DNA of 64,000 nt from JAAYJR01 sp964545315. Its GTDB lineage: Bacteria > Bacteroidota > Bacteroidia > Bacteroidales > Prolixibacteraceae. The DNA lies in assembly GCA_964545315.1 (NCBI GenBank), contig CAZJGI010000008.1, positions 13,822 to 77,821 on the forward strand, in the 5' to 3' direction. Below the pieces are notes generated by a model. That model ran no database searches, was not told the DNA's origin, and was given only the letters and a program-made list of their open reading frames with translations. Both the position numbers and the translations under genes were made by a program. Positions 1 to 8,736 of the stretch are shown here, in pieces (the stretch's first letter is position 1; the number at the start of each line of letters is the position of its first letter).

Positions 1-2254
1 TTCCTTTAATTAAAGTAGTTTTCCGACTATTATTTACGCAGGGTAATTCAATAGTTGCACCCAGTCTTTTAGCCTCATGGAGATAAACCCATGTTTGATA
101 AAACCCTCCAAAATTATTAATGACTGCAACCTGAAATTCAAGTGGATAGTGAGCTTTCAGGTATAAACTTTGAAAACTTTCCACTGCATAAGAGGCTGAA
201 TGTGCCTTTGAAAAAGAATAACCTGCAAAAGATTCTATTTGTCTCCACACCTCTTTTGCAATATTATCGGGATATCCAAGCTTTTTACAATTTTCAAAAT
301 ATTTATTCTCAATAGTTTTAAATTCTTTTAAAGAGCGGTATTTTCCCGACATAGCCCTTCGGAGCACATCTGACTCTGCCAGGTCAAGTCCGGCAAAATG
401 ATGAGCCACTTTAATCACATCCTCCTGGTACACCATAACACCGTATGTTTCCGAAAGCTGCTCTTTCATTACCGGATGTATATAGCTGAAGTCGTTGGGA
501 TGATGATACCGGCGGATATATTCCCTCATCATACCTGATTTTGCCACTCCCGGCCGTATTATGGAACTGGCAGCTACCAGTGTAATATAATTGTCGCATT
601 TTAACTTCTTCAGCAGGCCTCTCATAGCGGGACTCTCAATATAAAAGCAGCCATTGGTCTCTCCACATTTTAATTGCTGCTTTACTTTCTCATCCTCAAA
701 AAACTTATCTACTCTGTGAATATCAACTTTTTCGTTTCTGTTTTCACTTATGATGTCAACTGCTTCACGAATATGGCCTATACCTCTCTGGCTCAGTATA
801 TCAAACTTTTCAAATCCCATCTCTTCGGCAATGTACATATCCCAATGTGTGGTTGGAAATCCTTTGGGAGGCAGGTCCAGCGCTGTATAGCAGGTAACAG
901 GCTCTTCCGATATGAGTATACCTCCTGCGTGGATTGTCCGTATGTTGGGAAAGCCGGCCATCTTGCTCCCCAGGGTAGTGATCAGTTCGACTATCTTATT
1001 CTTATTCAAATCATTGGCAGGATCATTCACAAGCAGGTCAATTTCCTCTGAAGGTAATCCGAATACCTTGCCCAATTCCCGGCAGACAGACCTGTTTTTA
1101 AAAGTTGAGGTAGCTCCAAGTAATGCAGTGTAATCTTTACCATAACGTTTAAAAATATAATCCTGCACTTTTCCCCTGTCCTTCCAGGAATAATCAATAT
1201 CAAAATCAGGAGGGCTTGTTCTTTTAGGATTAAGAAACCTTTCAAAATAGAGATTAAGCTTAACAGGGTCAACATCAGTGATTTTAAGGCAGTATGCAAC
1301 AATACTGTTAGCCCCGCTGCCCCTACCCACATGATAAAATCCCTGCGACATGCTGTACCTTACAATATCCCAGGCAATCAAAAAATAGGCAGAAAAGCCA
1401 AGTTTGTCTATTATATCAAGCTCATGCCTGATCCGCTGGCGGGCTGTGGAATTATTATCCCCGTAACGGTATACCATGCCGTCCAATGCCAGCTTTTCGA
1501 GCAATAACCTGTCATCATAACACGACCGGCTGAATAGTTTTTTATTTCTATTCAGGGAGAAATCAAAATCTATAGTACATTCTCCTGATATCCTCTCAGT
1601 GTTCCGGACAACTTCAGGATAATACTGAAATAAACGCTTTAATGCAGTAACAGGTATCATATACTCAAACTCCCGGGCAAATGATCCCGGCTGAAGCTTA
1701 CTTATAAGGGTATTATGGTCTATGGCGCGCAGGCATTTATGGAGAAACAGGTCAGACTGGCCTTTAAATGTTACAGGATGCATTATTAAAAGCTTATCGT
1801 AAAAATTTCTGTACCCGGAGACCGCCAGTTTACCTATAGTCTCACAGGTAACCCCGGTATATTCATTCTCTTTTAATTCCTGAGGCTTTTTAAACCCAAA
1901 AGGATAAATGATAATTACATTATTAAAAACAGTATTATCAAGAGTAAATTTTTTCTTATTCAGGTTATGCCATGTCAGGTAATCGTTCAACTCTTTGAAT
2001 CCTGTCTGATTTTTTGCCAGGCCTGTAAATAAAAGCTCATCTCCGTTTCTTATCTCGGCCCCTGCAATAGGCCTGATTCCTTTTTCTTTAGCTTTTCTGA
2101 CATATTCGGGTATGCCCATGGTAGTGTTAATATCGGTTAATGCCAGCTCCCCTGCCCCGTTTTTTTTACCAAGATCAAGAAGCTCGTCAATGCTTAGCGT
2201 ACCAAAGCGCAGACTGTAATATGAATGAATATTAAGATACATACCAACCATCAT
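1..2254 (-). CDS. dnaE: Error-prone DNA polymerase III alpha subunit (DnaE2-like), 3' end beyond window
   Basis: Replicative-type C-family polymerase, probably the translesion/SOS paralogue. About 751 codons are visible and the C-terminus lies off the left edge. The reading frame starts with tandem ATGs at 2254, giving a 4-nt ATGA overlap with the dinB stop, so the two are probably translationally coupled. An N-terminal PHP domain (about residues 5-70) is followed by the polymerase core, with a GRGSGANS motif and catalytic aspartates in PDFDIDY (D350, D352). The PHP domain looks metal-blind: the usual His-x-His start reads LNIHS and the usual LTDH reads LTDIN. Its position downstream of dinB and a divergent LexA-like repressor supports a damage-inducible role. 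It could be the sole DnaE, but the divergent PHP and the context argue for the accessory enzyme. Confidence 0.9.
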   Translation of the reverse strand, partial: MMVGMYLNIHSYYSLRFGTLSIDELLDLGKKNGAGELALTDINTTMGIPEYVRKAKEKGIRPIAGAEIRNGDELLFTGLAKNQTGFKELNDYLTWHNLNKKKFTLDNTVFNNVIIIYPFGFKKPQELKENEYTGVTCETIGKLAVSGYRNFYDKLLIMHPVTFKGQSDLFLHKCLRAIDHNTLISKLQPGSFAREFEYMIPVTALKRLFQYYPEVVRNTERISGECTIDFDFSLNRNKKLFSRSCYDDRLLLEKLALDGMVYRYGDNNSTARQRIRHELDIIDKLGFSAYFLIAWDIVRYSMSQGFYHVGRGSGANSIVAYCLKITDVDPVKLNLYFERFLNPKRTSPPDFDIDYSWKDRGKVQDYIFKRYGKDYTALLGATSTFKNRSVCRELGKVFGLPSEEIDLLVNDPANDLNKNKIVELITTLGSKMAGFPNIRTIHAGGILISEEPVTCYTALDLPPKGFPTTHWDMYIAEEMGFEKFDILSQRGIGHIREAVDIISENRNEKVDIHRVDKFFEDEKVKQQLKCGETNGCFYIESPAMRGLLKKLKCDNYITLVAASSIIRPGVAKSGMMREYIRRYHHPNDFSYIHPVMKEQLSETYGVMVYQEDVIKVAHHFAGLDLAESDVLRRAMSGKYRSLKEFKTIENKYFENCKKLGYPDNIAKEVWRQIESFAGYSFSKAHSASYAVESFQSLYLKAHYPLEFQVAVINNFGGFYQTWVYLHEAKRLGATIELPCVNNSRKTTLIKG

Positions 2255-3408
2255 TTACATATCATACCTGATGCTCTCTTTATTGCCCCGGAACCATATC
2301 TCATTCTTATATTATCCATAGATATATATAGCCTTGTACGGCTGCCGTTATCATCAAACAGGCTTAACTGCTGTGCCCCGTGTATCAATCCACCCAGCTT
2401 TACACCTATCAGCCGTACAAGCATCCTGCGCTGGTAAAGCCTTTTAAACAATTCTTTGGCCTTTGCTATCAATACATGGTCAAAAGAGGTATAGGCCATT
2501 CTGATTTGAAGAGTGTGTGTATCATAGTTGGCATACCTTATCTTTACAGTTATCACTGAGGCCAGTCTTTCCTTTTTGCGAAGCCTGAAACAAAGTTTTT
2601 CAGTCATGGTGATAATAAGCTGCTCCATCATGGCTACATCAATGGTATCGGTATCAAAAGTCTTTTCTGTACTTATTGATTTTTCCTCAGAGTAAGGAAC
2701 TACAGGCCTGAGGTCGATACCATTTGCACGTTTCCATATTTCAATTCCGTTTTTACCCAAAACACTTTCAATCATTTCTGCAGGAATACTCCTCAGTACA
2801 CCTATAGTGGATACGCCCATTGATGTCAAAAGATTACAGGTTTTTAATCCGATCATTGGCATTTTCCTTATTGGCAACGGGTGCAAAAATGATATTACAC
2901 TGTTTTTTTCCACCTGCCTTTCTCCATTAGGCTTAGCTTCGCCGGCAGCTATCTTTGACACTGTTTTGTTTATCGATAAGCCGCAGGATACCGGTAACCC
3001 CGTTTCTTTAATTATGGCTTGCCGAAGCTCATGTGTCCATTTATATGCCCCAAAAAATCTGTCCATCCCTGTAATGTCCAGATAATGCTCATCTATCGAA
3101 GCTTTCTCATATAATGGGGCTTTGGCTGCAATTATTTCGGTTACAAGCGCAGAGTATTTACTGTATAAATCCATATCGCCACGTATAATTATGGCATCCC
3201 GGCATAAATTCAACGCCATCTTCATTGGCATGGCCGAATGAACCCCAAACATCCTGGCCTCATAACTACAGCTGGCAACTACTCCCCTGTCAGATAAACT
3301 GCCAATGATAACAGGCTTTCCTTTAAGCCCTGAATTTATTAACCGCTCAACTGAAACAAAAAAAGTATCCATATCCATGTGGACTACTGTCCTGTCCTGA
3401 AACTGCAT
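2251..3408 (-). CDS. dinB: DNA polymerase IV (Y-family, DinB)
   Basis: Y-family translesion polymerase of 385 aa, normal length for DinB. The palm carries the metal-binding aspartate in HMDMDTFF (D12) and the second acidic pair in SIDEHYLD (D106, E107). The SYEARMFGVHSAMP finger motif follows D12. A near-consensus beta-clamp-binding motif, QLSLF, sits at residues 347-351, leaving a 34-residue tail. The gene is first in a two-gene unit with the dnaE-like polymerase and divergent from the S24-type repressor at 3538. The inverted repeat at 3477-3497 lies in its upstream region, so repression and SOS-type induction are likely. Sequence features make the family certain; the regulation is inferred. 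Confidence 0.95.
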   Translation of the reverse strand: MQFQDRTVVHMDMDTFFVSVERLINSGLKGKPVIIGSLSDRGVVASCSYEARMFGVHSAMPMKMALNLCRDAIIIRGDMDLYSKYSALVTEIIAAKAPLYEKASIDEHYLDITGMDRFFGAYKWTHELRQAIIKETGLPVSCGLSINKTVSKIAAGEAKPNGERQVEKNSVISFLHPLPIRKMPMIGLKTCNLLTSMGVSTIGVLRSIPAEMIESVLGKNGIEIWKRANGIDLRPVVPYSEEKSISTEKTFDTDTIDVAMMEQLIITMTEKLCFRLRKKERLASVITVKIRYANYDTHTLQIRMAYTSFDHVLIAKAKELFKRLYQRRMLVRLIGVKLGGLIHGAQQLSLFDDNGSRTRLYISMDNIRMRYGSGAIKRASGMICK

Positions 3409-3448
3409 TTTTTGCTCCTCCCCCTAACCCGTTATTTTTTACTTATCA

Positions 3449-3480
3449 ATTGCTTAACTCAAAAAAAATTATTATTTTTG
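3449..3480 (+). promoter_or_regulatory. Bacteroidota-type promoter for the LexA-like repressor
   Basis: An exact -7 box TAttTTTG (3473-3480) has an ATTG (3449-3452) about 20 nt upstream, close to the -33 TTTG of Bacteroidota sigma-ABfr promoters. Transcription would start near 3487, inside the inverted repeat, leaving a leader of about 50 nt before the ATG at 3538. The match could be chance in AT-rich DNA, but overlap with the operator candidate strengthens it. Confidence 0.5.
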
Positions 3481-3497
3481 ACTATTTAAAAGTCAAA
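3477..3497. promoter_or_regulatory. Candidate operator: perfect inverted repeat TTTGACT-N7-AGTCAAA
   Basis: A 21-bp perfect inverted repeat with 7-nt arms and a 7-nt spacer lies in the 129-bp divergent region between dinB and the LexA-like repressor gene. It overlaps the -7 element of the rightward promoter candidate (3473-3480). On the other strand its TTTG could also serve as a -33 element for dinB. That is the expected geometry for a repressor that silences both transcripts. Binding by the neighbouring repressor is inferred from position and symmetry only. Confidence 0.65.
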
Positions 3498-3537
3498 TTT
3501 ATGATTTCAATATAATCATTTTTTAAATACCAACAAA

Positions 3538-4356
3538 ATGTATCTGGCATCTAATATCAAATTATTAAGGAAAAGAAAACGACTAACACAGACAGGCCTT
3601 GCTGCAACTTTGGATTGCAGCAGATCGGCTATTAATAACTATGAAAACGGAACAGCGGTTCCACCTGCCAATACCCTTATCACTCTTTCCGACCTTTTTC
3701 ATATTTCAATAGACACATTACTTCGTATCGACCTTACGAAATTAAGAGAGAGCCAGTTGAAAATGATAGAAAATGGTACAGACGTATTTGTAAAAGGGAG
3801 TGAACTAAGAGTTCTTGCCACCACAGTTAACAGTAAAAATGAAGATAATGTGGAACTGGTTTCCATAAAAGCAAAGGCGGGTTATACAAATGGTTATTAT
3901 GATCCTGATTTTATTGCAGGATTACCTGTATTCAGATTACCTTTTCTTTCCGGAGAGAAAAAATACAGAACTTTCCAGATAGCAGGTGACTCAATGTATC
4001 CGATACCAGATAAAAGCTGGGTTACAGGAGAGTATGTCCAGGATATGAATGATATCAGGAATGATCAATTATATATAGTACTCACGCTAAATGAAGGAAT
4101 TATATTTAAAAAAATACAAAATGAGCTTAAAGAAAAAGGCACATTAAAGATGATCTCATTAAATACTGAGTATGCACCATATGATCTGCCGGCAAATGAG
4201 ATAAGGGAATTATGGAAGTTTGTACACTACATCTCTAATGAAGTTCCCCGGCAATCAGATTACGATAAGTTGTATTATCAAAACATTGTCATTAAAAATG
4301 ATATACAAGAAATTAAAGATTTGCTAAACCATCAGGCCTTTTTAAGTAAAGAGTAA
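3538..4356 (+). CDS. LexA-like repressor: XRE helix-turn-helix plus S24 peptidase domain
   Basis: 272-aa transcriptional regulator. Residues 1-65 form an XRE-type helix-turn-helix. Residues about 105-230 are a LexA/UmuD-like S24 domain. A probable self-cleavage site is Ala114-Gly115 (AKAGY). The nucleophilic serine is in GDSM (S152) and the general-base lysine is in IIFKKI (K191/K192). This is the Bacteroidota arrangement in which an XRE-S24 protein replaces classical LexA. It is divergent from dinB-dnaE across the inverted repeat at 3477-3497, so it probably represses that unit and itself and is inactivated by RecA-stimulated cleavage. The C-terminal tail after about residue 235 is charged and may be coiled coil. 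Its 3' end overlaps the convergent glycosyltransferase gene by 25 bp. Confidence 0.88.
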   Translation: MYLASNIKLLRKRKRLTQTGLAATLDCSRSAINNYENGTAVPPANTLITLSDLFHISIDTLLRIDLTKLRESQLKMIENGTDVFVKGSELRVLATTVNSKNEDNVELVSIKAKAGYTNGYYDPDFIAGLPVFRLPFLSGEKKYRTFQIAGDSMYPIPDKSWVTGEYVQDMNDIRNDQLYIVLTLNEGIIFKKIQNELKEKGTLKMISLNTEYAPYDLPANEIRELWKFVHYISNEVPRQSDYDKLYYQNIVIKNDIQEIKDLLNHQAFLSKE

Positions 4357-5216
4357 TTACGATATTCAAAAAGCCTTATTCCCGTTATTTTTTCTATTTT
4401 ATATAATAGCTTGTATTTCACATTCATATTGATTTTCTTAATATCTGCAACCATTTTCCAGTTCATCTGGTTTATCCGCTGTTGCATTACTGAAGGGTGA
4501 GTGCCTTCAAACTTTGCCAGTGCGTCATATTTCTGGCTATAGTTAAAATCTCCAGATGCTAATCCATCTCTGCTTTCATTCATATTTTCCCCATTGTAAA
4601 ATTTTTTAACGCTATCGATTTTTGACTGCATAAACCCGGGAGGACGTACCCATCCATAATGGTATATCTCTGCATCTATCCTGGTCACCTGTAACTTCCT
4701 TCCGTTTTTCCGGAATCCCTGTGCATCGCGATAGGAACGAATGGACTTATCATTACGGATTATTCTTATTTCATTGCGGTACCATCTTCTTGAATCACCA
4801 ACATAATCGTAAGTTCCATAAAAATGTCTGAATTTGAAAAGTAACCCTTCTACCTCTTCGCGCTCCAGGTTCTCAAGCATTGAAGACTTAATTACCTCAT
4901 GGTATTTTTCATGAACCACTTCATCACCCTGTATATAATAGCACCAATCGTACTCAGGAGGTATAGCATCGAAAGCCTTATTTGTTTCTGCAGCGTATAC
5001 CTCTCCTCCTTTTTTTAGTTTTTCATCCCAAACTGTATCTAATATAGTTATTTTTGCCGGATTAATTTTTTCGATGATTGCCCTTGTTTTATCTTCGGAA
5101 TCACCAACGGCCGCAATAAAATGATCGCATACCGGCAAAATTGAATTTATGGCTTCTACAACAGGGAAGTCAAACTTTTCCGCATTTCTTATAAAAGTAA
5201 ATCCGCAAACCTTCAT
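4332..5216 (-). CDS. GT2-like glycosyltransferase
   Basis: 294-aa soluble protein with a GT-A-type N-terminus: VCGFTFIRNAEKF, then a nucleotide-sugar binding region and an acidic IQGDEVVH motif in the place of the DxD metal site. It resembles the SPBc2/TPR-type family 2 glycosyltransferases found singly in many Bacteroidota. No membrane segments are seen, so it would act at the inner face of the membrane. Substrate cannot be deduced. The stop codon lies inside the 3' end of the LexA-like gene (25-bp convergent overlap). The membrane protein gene at 5225-5836 lies immediately upstream on the same strand, with an 8-bp gap. Confidence 0.75.
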   Translation of the reverse strand: MKVCGFTFIRNAEKFDFPVVEAINSILPVCDHFIAAVGDSEDKTRAIIEKINPAKITILDTVWDEKLKKGGEVYAAETNKAFDAIPPEYDWCYYIQGDEVVHEKYHEVIKSSMLENLEREEVEGLLFKFRHFYGTYDYVGDSRRWYRNEIRIIRNDKSIRSYRDAQGFRKNGRKLQVTRIDAEIYHYGWVRPPGFMQSKIDSVKKFYNGENMNESRDGLASGDFNYSQKYDALAKFEGTHPSVMQQRINQMNWKMVADIKKINMNVKYKLLYKIEKITGIRLFEYRNYSLLKKA

Positions 5217-5224
5217 CTTTTTTT

Positions 5225-5836
5225 CTACTTATTAACACTTAATCCTGCCAGACTCAACTCTACAGCAGATATTAGCATCAGCACATTTCCAAGTAATTCT
5301 GTACCCTCCTCCACAGCAGCCTTAGCCAGACGGTAACTGCTGTCATCGTATAAAATCCGCCAGAAATCCGATTGCCCGAATAACCTGCTGAATACAAAAG
5401 TAACAATAAAACCTGCCAACAACCATGCAGAGGATGGTAAGCTGAAAAACACGGAAACCGCATCATCTAACTTTTTATGATCACGGATAGTTAACCATAT
5501 CATCAGTGCGATAACCAGCAAAACAGGGTATAACCACCAGTCAAATAAAAAATTTAACTCACGTATCAAAGAGGCAAGGAAAAAGAGAGAGATTATATTA
5601 GTCACTGGTTTGATCACAATATTTTTCGATCTGAAAAGAAGATAAAATAAAAACAGGCTGAAAAGTATGATTTCCTGTGCTATTTCGGTAATACTTACTT
5701 CACCAAAATACCCTTCTTCAATGGGATATAGTGCATCAAACCTGATTGCTGCATATACTCCTGAGACCATTCCTGAATAAACAATGACCTTTATTATTAT
5801 ACTTACAATAGGATATTTTAAAATATATTTCATCAA
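5225..5836 (-). CDS. Hypothetical integral membrane protein
   Basis: 203-aa protein not recognised as a named family. It has about six hydrophobic segments (roughly residues 8-28, 47-67, 78-96, 101-118, 132-152 and 178-198). Conserved-looking acidic or aromatic stretches lie between them: SITEIAQE, RELNFLFDWW and VEEGTELLGN. The clustered glutamates in membrane-proximal positions look functional, but no catalytic signature is evident. It ends 8 bp before the glycosyltransferase start, so the two may be cotranscribed. The next gene upstream on this strand, the M16 peptidase, is separated by 85 bp. Confidence 0.7.
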   Translation of the reverse strand: MMKYILKYPIVSIIIKVIVYSGMVSGVYAAIRFDALYPIEEGYFGEVSITEIAQEIILFSLFLFYLLFRSKNIVIKPVTNIISLFFLASLIRELNFLFDWWLYPVLLVIALMIWLTIRDHKKLDDAVSVFFSLPSSAWLLAGFIVTFVFSRLFGQSDFWRILYDDSSYRLAKAAVEEGTELLGNVLMLISAVELSLAGLSVNK

Positions 5837-5921
5837 AGTATTTGAATATCAATTTTATACAATAAGCTATCAGCCCTTGAACAGTCTGGCCGCATTGATC
5901 AGGGCCATATTCTTAATCTGA

Positions 5922-8729
5922 TCAGTTTGAATTTTCAGGCATAAGAGCAACACTTATATAATTCTCAAAATCAAAATATTTTTTAAAAGCTTTTTTCACT
6001 GTTTTTCTGTTTATTTTATTAAGGTTGGCCTCATAAGTCCCAAATTCAGAAAAATCGCCATTTTTAATATAATAGGTGTTACTTAAAAGATTAAGCCAAT
6101 AACTATTTTCTTTCATAGCTGTTTCTCTTTCCCTTATCATTTTTTCCTTTGCTTTACTCAGTTCTTCCTTTGAAGGGCCCTTCTTTCTGAATTTTTGGAT
6201 TTCTGCAAACACTGCGTCTTCTATTTCCTCTCTTTTTGCAGGATCAGTTCCATAATAAATTGTAACAGAATACTCTTCGTCTTCAAATTTAGATGTTGAG
6301 GGATTCGCCCCTATCGAATACACGCTGCTTTTATCTTCCCTGATAACTTCGAGCAGCCGGGTTGATAAGATTCTGCCAACAGCATCGATCTCCATCACAT
6401 TTTCAGATGAATAATCAAAATCACCATGAAAAACAATATATTGAACGCTCCTGTCCTCTAATCCTTTTTTTACTGTTTTCTTTACTATACCTCCGGGAGG
6501 GTCAATTCCCATATTTTTCCAGGTTTCTTTGTATTCTGAAGAGGGAATTCCACCGATATATTTTTCTAATAGTGGTTTTGCGACTGTTGTATCAATATTG
6601 CCAACAATAAAAAACAAAAAATCAGAAGCATTACTAAACCTTTCTTTACCTATCTGCTTTATACGCCCGAAATCAGCTTCACTCAGAAGTTCAATATTCA
6701 CAGGCCTTGACCGTTTGTGATAATTGGAAAGAACAGAGGTAAGGGTATCCTGCATAACCGCCTCGGGAGAAGCTGCCCTGTTTTGAAGCATGCCTGTCAT
6801 ACGTGACATAAATGACTGAAAAGAACTCTCATCAAAACGTGGACGTGTAAAATAGAGATATACCATTTGAAGAAGCACTTCAAAATCATTAACGGAAGAA
6901 TTTCCGTTAAAACCTTCTCTTAGTTCAGATAAGAAAGGACTTAAGTTTACAACTTTATCAGCCAACATCTTATCCAGGGTAATTTTATCAAAACCGTCTA
7001 AACCACTCATTGCCATTATTGTAGTAGTGAAGTCAGCTGAAACATCATCTTTATCATCATACAAGGAACTGCCTCCCGGGCTCCATGCGTTAAACAAAAT
7101 TTCGTCATCCTTAAAATCTGTTATTTTTATAATTGCTTTTGCTCCATTTCCAAAAGTCCATTCTACTGCATCAACTTTTTTCAATATATTAACCTTGACT
7201 ATGTTGCTACCTGCCGGTTCTTCTTCTATCAGGGGAACGTCAGCAACTTCATCCTCATAAGGTTTTAATTCTGCCTGTTCAACCTCATCGAACAATTTCA
7301 GAAGGCTGGTCTCATCCGGTATATTAGATTTTTCGTTATCAGGTGCATTAATAACAACAACCCTGTTTTCTTTAGTTATCCACTTTTTTGCCAGGGCATT
7401 CACTTCCCCCAGTTTAATTCCCGGGATAAATGTTTTATAATACTCATACTCTTTTTCAATTCCGGGAAAGGGTTCTTCAGTAAGTAAAAAATTACGTTTG
7501 TACTCTTCTGCATAACTTATTGAAACTTGTTTATCACGCTCGTTATATAACCTCTCAATTTGTGATAAAAGAGCACGTTTATTCCTCTCTAACTCTGATT
7601 CAGTAAAGCCATATCTCTTTACACGTTCATTTTCCAGGAGGACAGTTTTTAGTCCCTCTTCAATTTTACCTTCATGGCAGACAGCAAGTGATTGATAAAC
7701 ACTCTTAGGTCCAAACAGCTCAGTAAAAGCAGATTGACCAATGATATAAGGTGGTTCCGCCTGTTGGGATTTTTCAGCCAGACGGCTATTAATCATTGCA
7801 TTGTATAATCCATGCAAAATCGACTGGCGGTATTCACCAATAGTTTTTACTTTTTCAAGCGGGTGTTTATAGAACACATAAGCCAATGAGTATTGTGCTT
7901 CTTTATCCGTAGCGATACTGACCAGGGTTTCTTTATGGTCCGGAATATCAAAATAGTCTTTCTCCCTGTAATTTCCGGCAGAAGGAATATTTGAAAACTT
8001 TTCCTGTATTTTCTTCACCATATCTTCCCTGTTAAAGTCACCTACAACTATAACTGCCTGGAGGTCCGGTCTGTACCAATCCTCACGGAAACGGCGTAAA
8101 GATGCGGGAGGGCCATTGTTTATTATATCAATCTTTCCTATAGGCAGCCTTTCGGCATATTTTGATTTGTGCAGGAATACCGGAAGCCACTTTTGTTGCA
8201 TTCTGAAATTCGCATTTCTTCCACCACGCCACTCTTCCCTTATCACTCCCCGTTCTTTTTCGATCTCTTCATCAGAATCTGTAACCTGACATGCCCAGTC
8301 ATAAAGTACCTGAAGCCCTTTATCAAGATATACACGATCATCCAGGGGAATTTTAAGCATATATACTGTTTCATCAAAGCTGGTATAGGCATTGATCTCA
8401 GGCCCGAACTCCATCCCGATTGATTCGAAATAATTTATCAGTTCGTTTTTGGGAAAATTCTTTGTCCCGTTAAAGGCCATATGCTCGGCAAAATGCGCAA
8501 GTCCCTGTTGATCATCGTCTTCATCAATAGACCCTGCTTTTACAACAAGCATAAGCTCTGCCCTGTTTGAAGGCATGGGATTGGACCTCACATAATAGGT
8601 TAACCCGTTTTCAAGTACACCTTTTGTTACTTCAGTATCCTCTCCGACCGGAAGTTCGGGGTTGAGTTGTGCTTTAGCGAAAAGAGACAGTATCAGGAAA
8701 AGGATAAACATTGTGTGTTTCATAATCAT
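5922..8729 (-). CDS. M16 family zinc metallopeptidase (pitrilysin/insulinase type), exported
   Basis: 935-aa protease with an N-terminal signal sequence (about residues 1-20, ending FAKAQ). The inverted zinc motif HFAEH is at residues 79-83, followed by the downstream acidic motif typical of M16 (ERGVIREEW). The length fits two tandem M16 halves of about 450 residues. The first is catalytic; the second (about 510-935) lacks HxxEH, as in two-domain M16 peptidases. It probably degrades peptides in the periplasm. Two ATGs (8729 and 8723) are possible starts. It ends 85 bp before the membrane protein gene and begins 7 bp after the HAD phosphatase stop, suggesting one transcript with that upstream gene. 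Confidence 0.93.
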   Translation of the reverse strand: MIMKHTMFILFLILSLFAKAQLNPELPVGEDTEVTKGVLENGLTYYVRSNPMPSNRAELMLVVKAGSIDEDDDQQGLAHFAEHMAFNGTKNFPKNELINYFESIGMEFGPEINAYTSFDETVYMLKIPLDDRVYLDKGLQVLYDWACQVTDSDEEIEKERGVIREEWRGGRNANFRMQQKWLPVFLHKSKYAERLPIGKIDIINNGPPASLRRFREDWYRPDLQAVIVVGDFNREDMVKKIQEKFSNIPSAGNYREKDYFDIPDHKETLVSIATDKEAQYSLAYVFYKHPLEKVKTIGEYRQSILHGLYNAMINSRLAEKSQQAEPPYIIGQSAFTELFGPKSVYQSLAVCHEGKIEEGLKTVLLENERVKRYGFTESELERNKRALLSQIERLYNERDKQVSISYAEEYKRNFLLTEEPFPGIEKEYEYYKTFIPGIKLGEVNALAKKWITKENRVVVINAPDNEKSNIPDETSLLKLFDEVEQAELKPYEDEVADVPLIEEEPAGSNIVKVNILKKVDAVEWTFGNGAKAIIKITDFKDDEILFNAWSPGGSSLYDDKDDVSADFTTTIMAMSGLDGFDKITLDKMLADKVVNLSPFLSELREGFNGNSSVNDFEVLLQMVYLYFTRPRFDESSFQSFMSRMTGMLQNRAASPEAVMQDTLTSVLSNYHKRSRPVNIELLSEADFGRIKQIGKERFSNASDFLFFIVGNIDTTVAKPLLEKYIGGIPSSEYKETWKNMGIDPPGGIVKKTVKKGLEDRSVQYIVFHGDFDYSSENVMEIDAVGRILSTRLLEVIREDKSSVYSIGANPSTSKFEDEEYSVTIYYGTDPAKREEIEDAVFAEIQKFRKKGPSKEELSKAKEKMIRERETAMKENSYWLNLLSNTYYIKNGDFSEFGTYEANLNKINRKTVKKAFKKYFDFENYISVALMPENSN

Positions 8730-8736
8730 TCATTTT

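Noticed and set aside
674..1051. 125-codon frame on the plus strand
   Set aside because: Antisense to the conserved polymerase core of dnaE.
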